This document shows positions 37,907 to 45,447 of a stretch of DNA of 64,000 nt, in pieces. The stretch comes from Rhodopseudomonas palustris (GTDB lineage Bacteria > Pseudomonadota > Alphaproteobacteria > Rhizobiales > Xanthobacteraceae): contig NZ_CP058907.1 of NCBI RefSeq assembly GCF_013415845.1, positions 1,674,001 through 1,738,000 of the forward strand, written 5' to 3'. The notes below the pieces were generated by a model, which worked only from the letters and a program-made list of their open reading frames with translations, was not told the DNA's origin and ran no database searches. Every line of letters starts with the position of its first letter. Position 1 is the stretch's first letter. The translations under genes and the position numbers were made by a program.

Positions 37907-38338
37907 ATGAAGCGCTATGTGATCTTTGCCGCGATCGGTCCGTTGATCGGCGGCTTGCTGCTGTTGTTCGCGACGACCTATCAGTCGGGCTATTGGGCGC
38001 ACACCAACCTGACCGAGGTGCAGAAGTTCTTCGTCGTGTTGTTCAAGTCGCTGCAATACAGCTATCTGTTCGGCCTGCTGCCGGCGCTGATGATGGCGGC
38101 GATCGACGAGATCATCTGCCACATCCGCCGCGTCGGCCCCGGCGGCCGGGTGGTGATCGTCGGCGTGATCGGCTTCCTCGCCACCGCCTTCATGTACGGC
38201 AACCGCGGCGCCGATGCCGGCGTCCTGCAATTCGTGCTGTACGGCCTGGTCGGCCTGGTGCCGGCGACGCTGTCGTCGTGGCTGGCCAACAAGTTCTGTG
38301 CCCCCGTCACCGCCGAGACTAAGCCAGCCTCGGCTTGA
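37907..38338 (+). CDS. Small four-helix inner-membrane protein (DUF5413-like)
   Basis: 143 residues from the ATG at 37907; an ATG seven codons upstream is possible. Four hydrophobic stretches at about 5-25, 42-60, 78-98 and 105-125, with short polar loops and a C-terminal cytoplasmic-like tail. From memory it resembles the DUF5413 family of Bradyrhizobium relatives; I could not verify this. Function unknown. It follows the ThDP enzyme gene by 113 bases. Confidence 0.6.
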   Translation: MKRYVIFAAIGPLIGGLLLLFATTYQSGYWAHTNLTEVQKFFVVLFKSLQYSYLFGLLPALMMAAIDEIICHIRRVGPGGRVVIVGVIGFLATAFMYGNRGADAGVLQFVLYGLVGLVPATLSSWLANKFCAPVTAETKPASA

Positions 38339-38361
38339 GCGAGCAGGGGGCAGCTAACGGC

Positions 38362-38400
38362 CCCCGTAGGATGGGGTGAGCGCAGCGAAACCCATCGTGC
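38362..38400. repeat. GTAGGATGGG...CCCATC palindromic element
   Basis: CCGTAGGATGGGGTGAGCGC followed by AGCGAAACCCATCGTGCC gives the inverted pair GATGGGGT/ACCCATC around GAGCGCAGCGAA. This short hairpin type is familiar from Bradyrhizobium-group intergenic regions. Only one copy was noticed here. Confidence 0.5.
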
Positions 38401-38500
38401 CGTCGGGCGGCTGTTGACGAGCGCCACAATAGGCGCAGCACGACGAGACGGCGCGTGCCCGCGCCGTCCCGCACGATCCGCGCCGGCGATGTCCTTTGGC

Positions 38501-38821
38501 TCAGCGAGCTGCCGCCGTCGCTTCGCCCCAGCCGCTCAGGCTTTCGATCGCATTGTCCTGCAGCGCGCCTTCGAGCTTGGCCTTCAGCTCGGCATGGCGC
38601 GCGCGCACCGCCGCCGCATGGTCGGCGGTCATGCCGCTGTCAAAGGCGCGGACCAGCGGGCTCAGCAGCAGAAACTCCTCGGTCTCCTTCTGCGTCAGTC
38701 CAGCGATCACGGTGGCGCCGCGGGCGTCCTTGGTCAGCGCCCGGATCTGCTCCAGCCACTGCCGCAGCGACGTCTCCTGCTCGAGCAACGCGTTGATCTT
38801 CTGATCGATGGTGTGAGGCAT
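38501..38821 (-). CDS. Small helical hypothetical protein
   Basis: 106 residues from the ATG at 38821, preceded by GGGAGCGGTCC. The sequence (MPHTIDQKINALLEQETSLR onward) is mostly amphipathic helix with no cysteine or membrane segment. I do not recognise a family. Codon use and GC look host-like, and start and ribosome-binding site are good, so it is probably real. It sits immediately before the AT-rich nuclease-like gene. Confidence 0.6.
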   Translation of the reverse strand: MPHTIDQKINALLEQETSLRQWLEQIRALTKDARGATVIAGLTQKETEEFLLLSPLVRAFDSGMTADHAAAVRARHAELKAKLEGALQDNAIESLSGWGEATAAAR

Positions 38822-38983
38822 GGACCGCTCCCTTCCCGACGATGGACAGATGCCATCTGCGATCGTCGCTAAACGAGCGTGCAGTGCGGCCGCATTGTGC
38901 CGGATCAATTGGTGCGGTGCGAAAAAATCGCGATGCAGGTACTGTAAGCAGGTGAGTAACGGATGTGCCGAGGGCGACGAAAC

Positions 38984-40444
38984 TCACATTAGCTTGCTTG
39001 CCGATTCTCTTAATGTGCCGTCGATCAAATGCAGTTTTCTTAGCTTGGAAAAATTGGGATTCTTTCTTGCGATCTCGGTTAGTCTCTCCCACTTTCGACC
39101 GATTTCGCCAACATCTATAAGTACAAAATGACCGTGATTAGTCTTTTCTGCCTTCATATAGGCGTCGAGTTGTTTTTCATACCCGTGCACGGTCTTGTTG
39201 TTTGTTGAAAGCTTTATCTCGACGACGATCTTGTCGCTGCCTTCAGAGAATTTGAAGTCAACTGGTCCGGCACCCATGTCAGATTCCGGAGATATGTCGA
39301 GATTGTTAGCGTTGCAGTACGAGATTGCAATTGCAAGAAATAACAGTTGAGCAAATCTTTCATGTCTTGGCTTGCCATTGACGTGAAAGACCTCCGACAT
39401 TCTATTGTTTTCGACTAATTCTTGAAACTGGTGGATGATTGCGCTTGTTACGTTCTCGAGGCGCTCCATTCTTGTGAGGCTCTTGTTGTCATTAATATCC
39501 AGTTTGTAGAGGCTAGAGTAGGTTTCCGCCAAATGACTCCATTGAATCAAGCCTTCAGGATCAGATCTCAGATCGTAAGGAGTCTTCTCAGCTAGTTTCA
39601 GTGCGTCGAGCAATGCCTGGAATGCCTGCCCGCTTAGCATTGCCCTTTCTGTTATGAAATTCTTCTCGGCTCTTGTGCGTATCTTGAAGATTTCCGAAAT
39701 GTGTGTGTTGACGCGATCTCTTAGCTCCGCATTGCTCTGTGCGGCAGCGGCGATCTGTATGGGGTTGTCTGCAATAGGGAGGTGTTTAAGGACATCAGAT
39801 GGTAATAGAATTACCGGCAGGTTGTGTCGCGAGAATTCGTTTTCCGGCATCCAGACGGCTGTAGTCCCAATCTTCAATTCCTTTAGTGGCAGCGAGATGC
39901 CAAGCTCATCTCTTATTTCGGAGGTGATCCGTGAGTTGAATGCCACTATCTGCTCAAGGATTATCTTGGTAGTCATATCGCTGATTAAGTCGGGGCCGAT
40001 GCCCTCTTCAAAAAGCGCCAGGGCGGAGAAAAGCTCGGGATCCTTCACGCCAAGTTCGATAACGTTCTTTGCCCACTCGACAGATTTTCGAGATTTAATG
40101 GTGCCGAAGGCGCGTCCGTTCGTTGAGTGTTTGCTGTAACCGAGGCAGGTGCCGTTTAGGCCCGCAACCTCTTTGAATTGAAATAGCTTAAGGGCCGCTT
40201 TCCAGGCTTTGTCGTCCTTCTTGGTCGACATTCTCAGCAGGCTACATATCTTTGAAAAATGAGCCTCGTAGGCTTCAAAGGCGCTGGAAGAAAATTCGGG
40301 ATGCCTACTTCCAGGAAGCAAAAAGGGGTCGATAAAGAGTGGGCTATCGACATCCAGCGTGGGATTGAAGACGCCCTTTGCTTCAAGCCAATTAGCATCG
40401 ATTCTGAATTGCTCTGAAAACAGAATCCCGAAGTTCTTCCTCAT
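38984..40444 (-). CDS. Orphan protein with C-terminal PD-(D/E)XK nuclease signature, AT-rich
   Basis: 486 residues. The C-terminal domain reads GPVDFKF (Asp396), VVEIKL (Glu409, Lys411) and GYEKQLDAY (Gln425), with a helix carrying Glu362 (HERFAQLLFLAIA) before it. That order (E, D, ExK, Q) is the Mrr/restriction-type PD-(D/E)XK fold. The first 330 residues match nothing I know. GC is about 48% in one row counted, against about 65% for neighbours, and the gene lies next to tRNA-Val, so acquisition by transfer is likely. There is no methylase or partner gene. A single-gene defence nuclease is the best guess. Confidence 0.72.
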   Translation of the reverse strand: MRKNFGILFSEQFRIDANWLEAKGVFNPTLDVDSPLFIDPFLLPGSRHPEFSSSAFEAYEAHFSKICSLLRMSTKKDDKAWKAALKLFQFKEVAGLNGTCLGYSKHSTNGRAFGTIKSRKSVEWAKNVIELGVKDPELFSALALFEEGIGPDLISDMTTKIILEQIVAFNSRITSEIRDELGISLPLKELKIGTTAVWMPENEFSRHNLPVILLPSDVLKHLPIADNPIQIAAAAQSNAELRDRVNTHISEIFKIRTRAEKNFITERAMLSGQAFQALLDALKLAEKTPYDLRSDPEGLIQWSHLAETYSSLYKLDINDNKSLTRMERLENVTSAIIHQFQELVENNRMSEVFHVNGKPRHERFAQLLFLAIAISYCNANNLDISPESDMGAGPVDFKFSEGSDKIVVEIKLSTNNKTVHGYEKQLDAYMKAEKTNHGHFVLIDVGEIGRKWERLTEIARKNPNFSKLRKLHLIDGTLRESASKLM

Positions 40445-40685
40445 GCTCAGTTCCTAATAGTCTGCGCCGTAGATGCAGTTTCGTCGAAAATGATCGAAGC
40501 TTGCAGGCGTAGGGGAATCTCAATCAGAGGTAGTGAATAACATTCGTCTGCGGAGGGGAAGTTCTCGACGTGCACCGATTGTGTAGAAGCACAGAATCGA
40601 ACGTAAGTTCTCGATCGATGCACTGGTTAAAGCGCTCGTTCGACGGTTACGATTAAGAAACTGGACGTCGGTTCGCTTATAGGAA
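40445..40685. other. AT-richer intergenic stretch between nuclease-like gene and tRNA-Val
   Basis: 241 bases of intermediate GC upstream of the nuclease-like gene. No gene is seen. It must hold that gene's promoter and probably the right boundary of the acquired segment. I found no clear copy of the tRNA 3' end on the far side near 38900. Confidence 0.5.
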
Positions 40686-40760
40686 TGGTGGGCGCACAAG
40701 GGATCGAACCTTGGACCTCTCCCGTGTGAAGGGAACGCTCTCCCGCTGAGCTATGCGCCC
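40686..40760 (-). tRNA. tRNA-Val (anticodon CAC)
   Basis: The reverse complement begins GGGCGCATAGCTCAGC, has the anticodon loop TTCACAC with a stem TTCCC/GGGAG, the T-arm GGTTCGATCC, and ends GTGCGCCCACCA, so the acceptor stem pairs GGGCGCA/TGCGCCC. The 3' CCA is encoded. Its 3' end faces the AT-rich nuclease-like gene. Confidence 0.95.
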
Positions 40761-40902
40761 GGGACCGGTTGGGGACAGGGGCCGCGAAGCGGCCGGTCGA
40801 ACCACCGTAGAGGCGCGATTTACGAAGTGCGGGGCGGGGGTGTCAAGCGGCAACACCCGGCTTTGGCAGATTTGCCCAGATCGTCGTAGGGCGCGGCGCG
40901 GT

Positions 40903-42183
40903 TCAGCCGGTCTGGCGCGCGCGCGAGGCGTGGGATTGCAGCGCGCGGATGCGGTCGGCCAGCGTGCCGCCGGCCACCACCGGCGTGACGCCGGCGCTCT
41001 TGGTACCGTTGGCGGCTTTGGTGCCCTTCGCGGCCTTGGCCGGCGCCGGCGTGGTCAGCATCGCCTGGATCGGCGAATCCGGACCTTCCAGCGTGATTGC
41101 CAGCTTGGCGACCTCGGCGGCGATGTCGTTGATCCGCTCGCGCAGCAGCGCGTTCTCCATCCGCTCGGTTTCCCACGAGCTTTCCGCCTGCTGCTTCAGC
41201 GCCACCAGCTCGCGCTGCGCCTTGGCGCGTTCGTCGTGGGCCTGGGTGAGCTGGTCTTCGAGCGCGGCCTTGTCCTTGCGGATGCGAGCGAGGTCCGGCG
41301 ACTTGCTGCTGGTGGCGTCGAGCTCGTTGCGCAGCTCGCCGACGGTGCGCAGCGCGGCTTCGTTGGCAGCGCGGAGCTGATTGTTCTCGAATTCGCGCTC
41401 GGCCAGCAGCTTGCTCTGGGCGGCGAGGCGCTCTTCCAGTTCGTGGACGCGGCCGCCGAGGAGCTCGGCTTCCTTGACCTGCAACAGCAATTGCCGGTCG
41501 AGCTCGCCGACGCGCAGGCTCAGCGCCTCGACGCGGCCGCGGGCCTCATCCAGCTCGCGCGTGGTGGAAGCGGATTCGCCGCGCTGCGCTTCGAGCCGGC
41601 TGCGGGTGGCGGCAAACTCCTTTTCGGCTTCGCCGACCCGCGCCTGCAGCTGTTCGATCTTGGCGTGCAGCGCCACCAGTTCGACCTGCCGGGTGTCGGC
41701 CAGGGTGGAGCGCTCGTTGAGCTCGGCATTGATGCGGGCGAGTTCGGCCTGCTTCTCGGCCAGCGCGCTCTCGGCGCTGCGCAGCTCCTCGGTCTTGGCG
41801 GCGAAGTCCTGCTCGGTGGTGCGAAGCTGCTCCTGCACCGCCTTCTCGCGCGCCTCCAGTGTCTCGATCGCGGCGTTCTTCTCGGCGAGTTCGAGCTTGA
41901 GGCGATTGATCGCGTCGGTCTTCTTGCCGATCTCGGCGAACTGGCTGGTGGTCTTGTTCTTGAGCTGGTCGACGCTCATCTCCAGCCGCCGCGCCGACAT
42001 CGCAAATTCAGCCCGGAGCTGGTCCTTGTCGGCCTGAATCTCCGCCATCGATAGCGGCGTCGCCGCTTCCAATCGCTTCGTCGTCAGCCGCACCGCGCGA
42101 TTATGCACCAGCGGTGCCAGCATCAGCGCGAGCAGCATCGCGACCAGAAAGCCGATCGCCAGATACATGATCTGTTCGACCAT
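40903..42183 (-). CDS. Membrane-anchored long coiled-coil protein
   Basis: 426 residues from the ATG at 42183 (MVEQIMYLAIGFLVAMLLA). One N-terminal transmembrane segment (residues 6-27) is followed by continuous heptad-rich coiled coil from about 45 to 360, then an Ala/Lys/Thr-rich low-complexity region and a short conserved-looking tail (GTLADRIRALQSHASR). No catalytic motif is seen. It may be a structural, envelope or division-associated protein; there is no direct evidence. Single gene. Confidence 0.75.
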   Translation of the reverse strand: MVEQIMYLAIGFLVAMLLALMLAPLVHNRAVRLTTKRLEAATPLSMAEIQADKDQLRAEFAMSARRLEMSVDQLKNKTTSQFAEIGKKTDAINRLKLELAEKNAAIETLEAREKAVQEQLRTTEQDFAAKTEELRSAESALAEKQAELARINAELNERSTLADTRQVELVALHAKIEQLQARVGEAEKEFAATRSRLEAQRGESASTTRELDEARGRVEALSLRVGELDRQLLLQVKEAELLGGRVHELEERLAAQSKLLAEREFENNQLRAANEAALRTVGELRNELDATSSKSPDLARIRKDKAALEDQLTQAHDERAKAQRELVALKQQAESSWETERMENALLRERINDIAAEVAKLAITLEGPDSPIQAMLTTPAPAKAAKGTKAANGTKSAGVTPVVAGGTLADRIRALQSHASRARQTG

Positions 42184-42423
42184 CGATGTCTCCCACACGC
42201 GCTTTGGCAAGGCGCGCGCGTTCCGCGGAGCTTGGCGCGGAGCGCGTCGGCGCGAATTCGGACGATGAACCGTTGATGGCGCGGGCGAACGTCGCCGTCC
42301 AGCCGCAAATCCATTTGCGGCACAATGCCATAAGCCGGCGCCTTCGCGCCAGTGCATTGCGGCGTTAACGTGAATCGGTAGCCGGTTACGCGCTCTGGCT
42401 GTAAGCCGCGCAGGCGGCCTGGA

Positions 42424-43017
42424 TCAGAACGGATTCCAGGTCGCCGAGGGGGTGAACTTCAGGTAGCCGATATTGGCACCGAGCCGCAGGCCGATACCCG
42501 ACTGGATCGGCACCAGCACGATGCCGTTGGCAGTCAGCGCGGTCATGCCGAAGCCGCCGACCACATAGGCCGAGCCGTCGATGCCGCCGAACCGCTGATA
42601 GATCGCGTTGGTGGAGGGCAGATTGTACACCAGCGTCATGGTGCGGGCGCCGTTGCCGCCCCAGTCGAAGCCGACCGACGGGCCCTGCCAGTACACTTTC
42701 AGGTCACCGGCGTTCTTGGTGTAGAGCGTGCCTTCGCCGTAGCGCAGGCCGGCCACGAACGCGCCCGAGCCTTCTTCGCCGAGCACATAGCCGTTGGGCA
42801 GGCCCCACTGGCTGACCGCGCGCTCGATCACCGAGGCGAGGCCGCGCGAGACGTTGCCGAAGAAGCGGTGGCCGGCGCCGACCAGTTCGTCCGGCCCGTA
42901 GGTGTTCGGGCCGGCGGGGGACTTCGGTGGCAATGGCTGTTGCTGCGCCACAGCCGGCACATTCAGGGCCGCCAGCGCAACAAAGGCCAGCGCGGCGCGA
43001 CGCGTCACGAAGCTCAT
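42424..43017 (-). CDS. eipA: EipA family (DUF1134) periplasmic envelope-integrity protein
   Basis: 197 residues from the ATG at 43017. A signal peptide ends at PAVAQ near residue 25. The mature domain includes YGPDELVGAGHRFFGNVSRG, VYWQGPSVGFDWGGNGARTM and VGGFGMTALTANGIVLVPI, as in DUF1134. EipA of Brucella is a periplasmic beta-barrel protein that supports envelope integrity, and in Caulobacter/Brucella relatives its gene is CtrA-linked, fitting the cell-cycle genes nearby. Single gene, divergent from the YHS gene. Confidence 0.87.
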   Translation of the reverse strand: MSFVTRRAALAFVALAALNVPAVAQQQPLPPKSPAGPNTYGPDELVGAGHRFFGNVSRGLASVIERAVSQWGLPNGYVLGEEGSGAFVAGLRYGEGTLYTKNAGDLKVYWQGPSVGFDWGGNGARTMTLVYNLPSTNAIYQRFGGIDGSAYVVGGFGMTALTANGIVLVPIQSGIGLRLGANIGYLKFTPSATWNPF

Positions 43018-43154
43018 GCAATTCACCCCTGGGTCTTCAAATCCCTTGCGCCGCTTTAACCGGATGCTGACGGGCATCCTGTAGCGACGTTTGTCCCCGA
43101 CTCGGAACGTTATCGGCAGCAACTATGACGGCACAGCGGCAGGAACGGAACCGG

Positions 43155-43631
43155 ATGCGCCTTCGAATCGCCTTGATCGGACTGCTCGGCCTCGTTGCCG
43201 TCTGCAGTTCTGCGTCCACGATTGTGCTCGCCGGCACGACCGAGCGCCTCGTGGTCGATCGCACCACCGGTCTTGCGATCGATGGCTTCGATCCGGTGGC
43301 GTATTTCACCGATCATCAGGCGCGGCAAGGCCAATCCGAGTTCGAGGCCTCTGCGAAAGGCGCGGTCTGGCGGTTCTGCAACGACGACAATCGCAAGTTC
43401 TTTCTCGCGCGGCCGGATATCTACGGCCCACAGTTCGGCGGTTACGACCCGGTCGCGGTGGCGCGAGGCGTGCCGCTTGCCGGCAACGCGCTGATCTGGC
43501 TGATCAGTGGCCAGCGACTGTATCTGTTCGACCGCGAGGAAAACCGCGATGCCTTCGCGGCCAACCCGGAGCGCTATCTCCACGATGCCCGCGAGCGCTG
43601 GCCGGGACTGTTGGCAACGCTCGCCGAATAG
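43155..43631 (+). CDS. Exported YHS-domain protein
   Basis: 158 residues from the ATG at 43155, chosen because AGGAACGGA precedes it; an ATG ten codons upstream lacks one. A signal peptide (MRLRIALIGLLGLVAVCSSA) leads to the YHS-like fold: IDGFDPVAYFTDHQARQGQS, then AVWRFCNDDNRKFF and PQFGGYDPVA. YHS domains are associated with metal-binding exported proteins, but here Cys is kept only in one position. Function unknown. Convergent with cysQ, 8 bases apart. Confidence 0.82.
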   Translation: MRLRIALIGLLGLVAVCSSASTIVLAGTTERLVVDRTTGLAIDGFDPVAYFTDHQARQGQSEFEASAKGAVWRFCNDDNRKFFLARPDIYGPQFGGYDPVAVARGVPLAGNALIWLISGQRLYLFDREENRDAFAANPERYLHDARERWPGLLATLAE

Positions 43632-43639
43632 CTCCGGCG

Positions 43640-44467
43640 CTAGCGACCGTCAGGGTCGCCCCAGGCGATGAATTCCGGCACGATGAAGTTCGGCCGCGGT
43701 GCGTCGAACCGCAACGGCGCGCCGGCCGCGTCGGTCACCTTGCCGCCCGCGGCGACGACCAGCGCAGCGCCTGCCGCGATATCCCACTCGCAGATCGGCG
43801 CCAGCCGCGGGTAGATGTCGGCCTTGCCTTCGGCGATCCGGCAGAATTTCAGCGACGACCCCAGCGTCGCATGTACGGCGCCCGGGCGGGCGTCGATGAA
43901 GGCGACGGTGGCGGGATCGAGATGCGACCGGCTGACCGTTGCGGTCCACGGCTCGCCCGGCTGCGGCAGTGGCCGCGTGCGGATGGCGGTGGCTGCAAAG
44001 CTGAGCCCGTCCGCGGCGACAGTCAGTTGCTCAGCGCCATGGCCGACCACGCCGCGCCACGCCAGCCCTAGAGCCGGCGCGCCGATGATGCCGAGCACCG
44101 GCACCCCGTCGCACACCAGCGCCAGGTTGACGGTGAATTCGTCGCGGCCGGCGATGTACTCCTTGGTGCCGTCGAGCGGATCGACCACGAAGAAGCTGCC
44201 CGATGTCGGTCGTCCGTTGCCGCAACATTCTTCGGACAGCACCGGGACGTGCGGAGCGATCTGCGCCAGTCCCTCGGCGATCACCTGGTCAGCGGCGAGA
44301 TCGGCGGGCGTCACCGGCGAGCCGTCCGGCTTCTGGGTGACCTTGGCGTCGCGCGGGATCGCCATGATCGCCGCCCCGGCGCGCAGCACCAGCTTGGTGA
44401 GCGGTTCGAGCAAAGCGGCGGCGTGCTCGGCCGAAACGACGGCGGGCTGTTCGAACGCGGCAGTCAT
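43640..44467 (-). CDS. cysQ: 3'(2'),5'-bisphosphate nucleotidase CysQ
   Basis: 275 residues from the ATG at 44467. The inositol-monophosphatase fold motifs are present: SEE in VPVLSEECCG, the metal site DPLDGTKEYI, and the second site CEWDIAAGAALV. CysQ hydrolyses 3'-phosphoadenosine 5'-phosphate from sulfate assimilation. Length is normal. Divergent from chpT over 133 bases. Confidence 0.94.
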   Translation of the reverse strand: MTAAFEQPAVVSAEHAAALLEPLTKLVLRAGAAIMAIPRDAKVTQKPDGSPVTPADLAADQVIAEGLAQIAPHVPVLSEECCGNGRPTSGSFFVVDPLDGTKEYIAGRDEFTVNLALVCDGVPVLGIIGAPALGLAWRGVVGHGAEQLTVAADGLSFAATAIRTRPLPQPGEPWTATVSRSHLDPATVAFIDARPGAVHATLGSSLKFCRIAEGKADIYPRLAPICEWDIAAGAALVVAAGGKVTDAAGAPLRFDAPRPNFIVPEFIAWGDPDGR

Positions 44468-44600
44468 CAAGCTGTGTCATCCTCGGTCGGTGGTCCGGTT
44501 GGTGCCGGACCGTTGTGTTGGCACTGCCTGCAGCCGCAGTGTATCAAGCCATTAACCAAGGCTGATTCGTCTTGCGAGCGGTTTTCCGAGGAACAGACTG

Positions 44601-45257
44601 ATGTCCGACACCCAATCTCCCGCTGTGCAGGCTCCCGCTCCCGATGCGCTGGAGTTGGCGGCGCTGCTGTGTTCGCGGGTGTGCCACGATCTCATCAGCC
44701 CGGTCGGTGCGATCGTCAATGGCCTGGAAGTGCTCGACGACAGCTCCAAGCAGGAAGACCGCGATTTCGCGCTCGAATTAATTCGAAAGAGTGCCAAAAC
44801 CGCATCGGCACGCCTGCAGTTCTGCCGCCTGGCGTTCGGCGCGGCGGGCTCGGCTGGTGCCCAGATCGATCTCGGTGACGCGCAGAACATGGCGCGCGGT
44901 CACCTCGAAGACGACAAGACCAAGCTGACCTGGAATCTGCCGCGGCTGCTGCTCGCCAAGAACCGGGTCAAGCTGCTGCTCAACATGCTGGTGATTGCAC
45001 AGCAGACGATTCCGCGCGGTGGTACGCTGACGATCGACCCGATCGGAGAAGGCGACAATTTGTCCTTCCGCATCGTTGCGGCCGGTATCAACGCCCGCAC
45101 GCCGCACAACATCGTCGATCTGCTCAACGGGACTCAGAGCGGTCCGATCGAGTCGCACGGCGTGCAGCCGTACTACACGCGACTGCTCGCGCAGGCCTGC
45201 GGATTGACCGTTTCACTCGCCCCGGAAGGCGACACCATGGTGGTAACTGCGTCCTGA
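44601..45257 (+). CDS. chpT: Histidine phosphotransferase ChpT
   Basis: 218 residues with GAGGAACAGACTG upstream. The dimerisation helix contains ALLCSRVCHDLISPVGAIVNGL with the phospho-accepting His in the CHDL motif. The C-terminal half is the degenerate ATPase-like domain of ChpT (GVQPYYTRLLAQACGLTV near the end). ChpT carries phosphate from CckA to CtrA and CpdR. Its receiver CtrA is encoded about 11 kb downstream, and it directly precedes the chemotaxis operon, a common alphaproteobacterial order. Confidence 0.93.
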   Translation: MSDTQSPAVQAPAPDALELAALLCSRVCHDLISPVGAIVNGLEVLDDSSKQEDRDFALELIRKSAKTASARLQFCRLAFGAAGSAGAQIDLGDAQNMARGHLEDDKTKLTWNLPRLLLAKNRVKLLLNMLVIAQQTIPRGGTLTIDPIGEGDNLSFRIVAAGINARTPHNIVDLLNGTQSGPIESHGVQPYYTRLLAQACGLTVSLAPEGDTMVVTAS

Positions 45258-45447
45258 GAGGCGCAGTGATATAGTGAACATTGTATTGACGATGAGCCTC
45301 GGGATCATACGAAGGCCCTAACTATTTGAACTTCCGCCGCATCGTCCCGCGGCCCGCAACCAATATTAAACGCTTTCCGCACACAGTGGCCGCGTTAGTC
45401 GGGCATTGGCGACGGTCGCGTGCCCGCGTGCAGTGAAGGCCACGCGT

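Noticed and set aside
38880..40700. Possible att duplication of the tRNA-Val 3' end on the far side of the nuclease-like gene
   Set aside because: TTGGTGCGGTGCG near 38920 only loosely resembles the tRNA end TGGTGGGCGCAC; there is no exact repeat and no integrase.
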